Positions 16,584-19,187 of a DNA stretch of 19,187 nucleotides are shown piece by piece. Position 1 is the stretch's first letter; each line of letters starts with the position of its first letter. The notes under the pieces are model-generated. The model worked only from the letters and a program-made list of their open reading frames with translations, searched no databases and had not been told where the DNA came from. The position numbers and the translations under genes are program-made. The stretch covers positions 1 through 19,187 of the forward strand of contig JAKSPA010000004.1 of assembly GCA_024405235.1 (NCBI GenBank), in the 5' to 3' direction. This DNA comes from Lentisphaeria bacterium. GTDB taxonomy: Bacteria > Verrucomicrobiota > Lentisphaeria > Oligosphaerales > Oligosphaeraceae.

Positions 16584-17495
16584 TTATCTGAACAAAACGG
16601 ATGCAGCTAGTCCTGCAATAATCAGCAGCATGCCAATCGTTTTCGTGAGAGTCGCCTTCTCTTTCAGGAACAATACGCCCTCCAGCATTCCTATGATAAG
16701 TCCTATCTGCCTGAAGGCCTGAACATAAGCGACATTGGTCACATAGTTCATCGCGCACAGTACCAATGCAAACGTTGTGCTGGCCATGCTGCCTGCAAGC
16801 ATTGGTGGAATCCAGTGGCGTTCGCGGAAAAGTCCACGGAAAATCGCGCGGTTCTTCTTGGTAGAGACGGTCATCAGCGCCATAAAGGCAATCAGCGCGA
16901 TCATGCGGAATGTGTAGTAACTGAGCGAGATTGTGAATGCGGATTCGTTTGGATAGCATTCTCGAATCACATTCATGGCCCTTGCATCGAAAAGCGTGTA
17001 TCCCGTAATTCCGCATGCGACCATGAAAACAAAGAAGAATCCCTTGTTGCAGTAGGCTTTCAAGGAGAAATCGCGGAAGCGCGCCAGAGGAATGATTATG
17101 CATCCGGAAAAGACGACGGCCATCGAAAGCATCGCGGTCCATGAAAGCCGTTCGCCCCAACCGAAGACAGACGTCAGCATGGCCGTGAAAAGCAGCGGCA
17201 GCGAACGCATCACGGGATAGGCGACCGACATCTCCAATTTCTCGTAGGAATACTGTATGCCTACGCCATAGAAAAGATCGCAGAAGGCCGCCATGGATGT
17301 CGCAATCCAGAAAGCCGCCGGAAGCGAACCGAATGGAATCGGCGACCAGAAGATCGCATGTCCCCAGCACAGGAAGCTGGTACTTTCCATCAGCACGTAG
17401 AAGGGAATGGAAAAGTGGCTCTTCTTCGCGACCAGATTCCATGTCGCGTGGAGAACAGTAGAAGCAAGTATTAACAAAAAAGCAAAAAAGGACAT
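16584..17495 (-). CDS. EamA-type transporter (DMT superfamily)
   Basis: This 303-residue, very hydrophobic protein has about ten predicted membrane helices in two similar halves, the layout of EamA/DMT carriers. The N-terminal Leu-Ala-Ser-Thr-Val-Leu-His-Ala-Thr-Trp-Asn-Leu resembles the first-helix motif of the family. The final helix pair (Ala-Phe-Arg-Gln-Ile-Gly then Glu-Gly-Val-Leu-Phe-Leu-Lys-Glu-Lys) matches the conserved end of the second repeat. Such carriers export or exchange amino acids, nucleotides, sugars or other metabolites; this one's substrate cannot be told. It begins 11 bp after the stop of another EamA gene, so the two are probably co-transcribed and could act on related solutes or as a heteromer. 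The ATG at 17495 has no Shine-Dalgarno sequence. The 94 bp upstream of aspartokinase and the 146 bp after this gene hold no further gene. Confidence 0.85.
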   Translation of the reverse strand: MSFFAFLLILASTVLHATWNLVAKKSHFSIPFYVLMESTSFLCWGHAIFWSPIPFGSLPAAFWIATSMAAFCDLFYGVGIQYSYEKLEMSVAYPVMRSLPLLFTAMLTSVFGWGERLSWTAMLSMAVVFSGCIIIPLARFRDFSLKAYCNKGFFFVFMVACGITGYTLFDARAMNVIRECYPNESAFTISLSYYTFRMIALIAFMALMTVSTKKNRAIFRGLFRERHWIPPMLAGSMASTTFALVLCAMNYVTNVAYVQAFRQIGLIIGMLEGVLFLKEKATLTKTIGMLLIIAGLAASVLFR

Positions 17496-17506
17496 TGCAG
17501 TATTTT

Positions 17507-18430
17507 CTAATTTTCCGTCTTGTCAGACGTTCCGCGATTCATGAAATATATCGCAGACATAATAAGCGCGAAGGCAAGAAAGAACTGCCAGGTGAAATGC
17601 TCTTTCGAAACGAAGCGCGCAAGACACAGCGCGATAAGCGACGACAGATAGCCGAAAGCCCCCAACGCGCTTGGGTCCGTCAGCCCCATGGCCAGATTCC
17701 ACAAACCGACGCCTATTCCAGTCGCCATGATTCCAAGAAACAGCACCAAAGCCAATGATTTCAAAGTAAGCTGCGGCATGAAATCAGTGCCTGTGACAAG
17801 ACAGACGACGACCATTGCGACAGCGGCAACCGTCAACGTGACTACAGTGCATGGAATGCCGCCGTATTTCTGTGAACATTTCACGCCGGCAACCGTGAAG
17901 AACGCCCACGCGACGCCTGAAGCAAGCGCCATGACATCTCCTGGAAGCGTAAATGGCTTGGCGTCATAGATGTCTGATGATTGTGAATTGAGCACCAGAG
18001 CCAACCCGACGAAGCCCAAAACGACTCCGACCCACTTTCCCCAATCAGGCATCTTTCGTGTAAAAAGCATCGCCAGCAGAACCGTGAATACAGGCGACAT
18101 GTTGCAGAGAAGGCTGCTTCGAGCAGAAGTGGTGTATTTGAGCGAATAGAATGCCAGAAGTCCTTCTGCGGCAACGCCCAATACTCCAAGAAGAATCATC
18201 TGCAGCCAGTCGCATTTCATAGCCTGCGCAGTCTTCCGCCAGCCATTGTCAAAACACAAAAACGGCAAAAGCGCGACCGCCGCACTTGCGAATTTCATCA
18301 GACTCATCAAATATGGATCTATTTCTTCTGCTTGAGAACCAAATATTGCTCGTGCGGCCGAATACTGGCATCCCCATATCAGAGTGGAAAGAAGGCCTAG
18401 CAGAAGACCTTTCGAATTGCGTGAAATCAT
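17507..18430 (-). CDS. EamA-type transporter (DMT superfamily)
   Basis: This 307-residue protein has about ten membrane helices and two EamA repeats. The first helix carries Thr-Leu-Ile-Trp-Gly-Cys-Gln-Tyr, a typical EamA opening. Leu-Lys-Tyr-Thr-Thr-Ser-Ala-Arg-Ser-Ser-Leu-Leu and the following Met-Ser-Pro-Val-Phe-Thr form the conserved helix 3-4 region of the first repeat, and the second repeat ends with Ser-Ser-Leu-Ile-Ala-Leu. It is closer to the typical EamA consensus than the adjacent copy downstream, with which it shares little identity, so this is not a recent tandem duplication. The ATG at 18430 lacks a Shine-Dalgarno sequence. The gene starts 103 bp after the stop of the small membrane protein; that gap shows no gene or clear terminator. 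The substrate is unknown. Confidence 0.88.
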   Translation of the reverse strand: MISRNSKGLLLGLLSTLIWGCQYSAARAIFGSQAEEIDPYLMSLMKFASAAVALLPFLCFDNGWRKTAQAMKCDWLQMILLGVLGVAAEGLLAFYSLKYTTSARSSLLCNMSPVFTVLLAMLFTRKMPDWGKWVGVVLGFVGLALVLNSQSSDIYDAKPFTLPGDVMALASGVAWAFFTVAGVKCSQKYGGIPCTVVTLTVAAVAMVVVCLVTGTDFMPQLTLKSLALVLFLGIMATGIGVGLWNLAMGLTDPSALGAFGYLSSLIALCLARFVSKEHFTWQFFLAFALIMSAIYFMNRGTSDKTEN

Positions 18431-18533
18431 TTCAGAACACAGAAAAACGCGAAAACAGAATGTCGTATCGCTAGAAAATCAAAACCAAACACTCTCTGGC
18501 GACTCGAACGCAAAACTTTTCAGAAGACGCTTT

Positions 18534-18776
18534 CTAGAGATAGCCCAAATCCTTCGCGGCCCATGCAATCAACGCACCCATGATCACAAAGAAAATCACG
18601 CCGAAAACAGCATACCAGAAGTTCTTGCTTCGGCAAAGACGTCCCAATGCGCTCTCCTCCGCTTCCTCCTCCAATCTGGCAAGAACCTCGCGGCGCTTTA
18701 TTTCCGCAATGAGTTCGGGCGGCATGTCGGGAGCGGCCTGCTTCTCTTTTTCTTCTGATGCGTTTTCCTGCGTCAT
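18534..18776 (-). CDS. Small single-pass membrane protein, unknown function
   Basis: This is an 80-residue protein with good initiation signals: AGGAG 9 nt before the ATG at 18776. The first 50 or so residues are highly charged, with a probable amphipathic or coiled helix (about 21-45, rich in Glu, Arg and Leu). One hydrophobic helix follows at about 52-74, then a short polar end (Lys-Asp-Leu-Gly-Tyr-Leu). This looks like a tail-anchored protein with the N-terminus in the cytosol. I do not recognise a family. A longer frame on the same strand (18520-18942) overlaps it but lacks a sensible start. The upstream AT-rich region (about 18800-18850) probably also carries its promoter, though no clear -35/-10 pair is visible on this strand. 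Confidence 0.65.
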   Translation of the reverse strand: MTQENASEEKEKQAAPDMPPELIAEIKRREVLARLEEEAEESALGRLCRSKNFWYAVFGVIFFVIMGALIAWAAKDLGYL

Positions 18777-18785
18777 CTTCGCAAT

Positions 18786-18790
18786 CTCCT
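18786..18790 (-). promoter_or_regulatory. Ribosome binding site of the small membrane protein
   Basis: AGGAG on the minus strand stands 9 nt before the ATG at 18776, the same spacing as before aspartokinase. It decides the start of this short gene. Confidence 0.65.
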
Positions 18791-18821
18791 ATGATCGCTT
18801 CTGAATTGTCTAATCGGATTT

Positions 18822-18830
18822 TGATATAAT
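18822..18830 (+). promoter_or_regulatory. Extended -10 promoter, possibly for the tRNA
   Basis: TGATATAAT at 18822-18830 is a perfect extended -10 element (TGnTATAAT) on the plus strand. Transcription would start near 18837, about 110 nt before the tRNA, the only plus-strand gene seen downstream. The sequence is AT-rich, so chance is possible. Confidence 0.35.
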
Positions 18831-18948
18831 ATGCTTCTTTTTTCCGTCTTTTGCGGCTTTCCTGACAAATTTGATTCATTTTCCAACAATTGATGCTCTT
18901 CTGACTTGCAAAAATACGGAAATGTGTCACATTAAGCAACATGCCCGT

Positions 18949-19024
18949 GGTCCCGTAGCTCAGTGGTTAGAGCAGGTGACTCATAATCTCTTGGTCGCTG
19001 GTTCAAGTCCAGCCGGGACCACCA
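18949..19024 (+). tRNA. tRNA with CAT anticodon, probably tRNA-Ile2
   Basis: The acceptor stem GGTCCCG pairs fully with CGGGACC (19014-19020), followed by A and an encoded CCA (19022-19024). The D arm is GCTC/GAGC, the T arm GCTGG-TTCAAGT-CCAGC, and the anticodon CAT lies at 18982-18984. The G1-C72 pair rules out initiator tRNA. The D, variable and T regions closely match my recollection of E. coli tRNA-Ile2, whose C34 is changed to lysidine by TilS so that it reads AUA. C4-G69 and C5-G68, reported TilS-favouring pairs, are present. An elongator tRNA-Met remains possible. The anticodon stem has a T29/T41 mismatch (18977, 18989) and a G27-T43 wobble. Confidence 0.93.
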
Positions 19025-19031
19025 GTATTTC

Positions 19032-19073
19032 AACCATCACAAGTTCAACGGCTTGTGATGGTTTTTCTTTTTT
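19032..19073 (+). terminator. Intrinsic terminator after the tRNA
   Basis: A perfect 12-bp stem (AACCATCACAAG at 19032-19043 with 19052-19063) and an 8-nt loop are followed by a T-rich tail (TTTCTTTTTT to 19073). It begins 7 nt after the tRNA CCA end. Confidence 0.92.
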
Positions 19074-19084
19074 GGGTGGTGTGT

Positions 19085-19094
19085 GGGGGGGGGG
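19085..19094 (+). repeat. G10 homopolymer tract
   Basis: Ten consecutive G residues lie at 19085-19094 in non-coding DNA just past the terminator, followed by AATCCCC. No gene visible in the window spans it. It could be a slippage-prone tract or mark sequencing uncertainty. Confidence 0.7.
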
Positions 19095-19158
19095 AATCCC
19101 CTGATTCCTTCTCATGAATTTCGTTATTCTCATACGCTATGTTCCCCAAGAGGGTAGC

Positions 19159-19187
19159 TACTGCCTGCGGCGCGTACTGCCTGCGGC
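19159..19187. repeat. 16-bp-period tandem repeat cut by the window end
   Basis: TACTGCCTGCGGC occurs at 19159-19171 and 19175-19187 with CGCG after the first copy, giving a 16-bp period. The second copy is cut by the window edge. It may be the start of a longer tandem array or a dispersed repeat unit; only about 1.8 units are visible. Confidence 0.5.

Noticed and set aside
16438..17442. 334-codon minus-strand frame overlapping the EamA gene
   Set aside because: Same strand but a different frame; the product is rich in Arg, His and Cys and has no membrane helices, whereas the 303-residue frame is a clear ten-helix carrier.
18497..18513. tRNA T-arm-like sequence (GTTCGAGTC) on the minus strand
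   Set aside because: Only 4 of 5 stem pairs form, no matching acceptor, D or anticodon arms are found, and there is no CCA. It is most likely chance; an integration-site remnant cannot be shown.
18520..18942. 140-codon minus-strand frame overlapping the small membrane protein
   Set aside because: The 80-residue frame has a proper ribosome binding site and a coherent charged-helix plus membrane-helix layout; the longer frame has neither and runs into the AT-rich promoter region.
18871..19104. 77-codon plus-strand frame across the tRNA
   Set aside because: It reads straight through the tRNA gene and its terminator and has no ribosome binding site.

Overview
The window reads as a chromosomal segment of a free-living or gut bacterium rich in glycan-degrading enzymes. 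It shows no phage, plasmid, transposase, CRISPR or rRNA signal. Several features together suggest the PVC superphylum, perhaps a Lentisphaerota/Kiritimatiellota-type lineage: large multidomain glycosidases of unusual families without SusC/SusD partners, an aspartokinase of the ectoine-associated (Ask_Ect-like) class, genes that often lack a Shine-Dalgarno sequence, and intergenic repeats. This is inference from gene content only and is not secure.

Positions 1-8438 (plus strand) hold three genes: a TIM-barrel glycosidase-like protein cut by the window start; a cytosolic GH63/MGH1-like (alpha/alpha)6 enzyme; and, 18 bp after it, a secreted 1172-residue enzyme related to GH42 (clan GH-A). Positions 1860-2207 are a non-coding stretch with a bipartite inverted repeat, a 17-bp direct repeat and a probable promoter. 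Positions 8439-8583 lie between convergent genes and hold three copies of a short repeat plus a GC-rich hairpin.

Positions 8584-16343 (minus strand) look like one operon. In transcription order it holds aspartokinase, a secreted GHL10/DUF187-type hydrolase, a second GH42-like enzyme and a second GH63-like enzyme, with gaps of about 11, 19 and 11 bp. The second GH42-like gene has a damaged 5' end. An in-frame ATG with a good ribosome binding site begins a signal-peptide-like stretch that is cut by TAG and TGA before the long open frame resumes.

Positions 16584-18776 (minus strand) hold two EamA-type (DMT superfamily) ten-helix transporters and a small tail-anchored-looking membrane protein. 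Positions 18949-19073 (plus strand) hold a CAT-anticodon tRNA, best read as tRNA-Ile2, with a strong intrinsic terminator. The last 110 bp hold a G10 tract and a 16-bp-period repeat that runs into the window edge.

The glycosidases probably work together. The secreted GH42-like and GHL10 enzymes would trim an extracellular glycan, and the leaderless GH63-like enzymes would finish oligosaccharides in the cytosol. No substrate can be read from the sequence. No clearly novel system is evident; the most notable points are the interrupted 5' end of the minus-strand GH42-like gene and the mixed aspartokinase/glycosidase operon.
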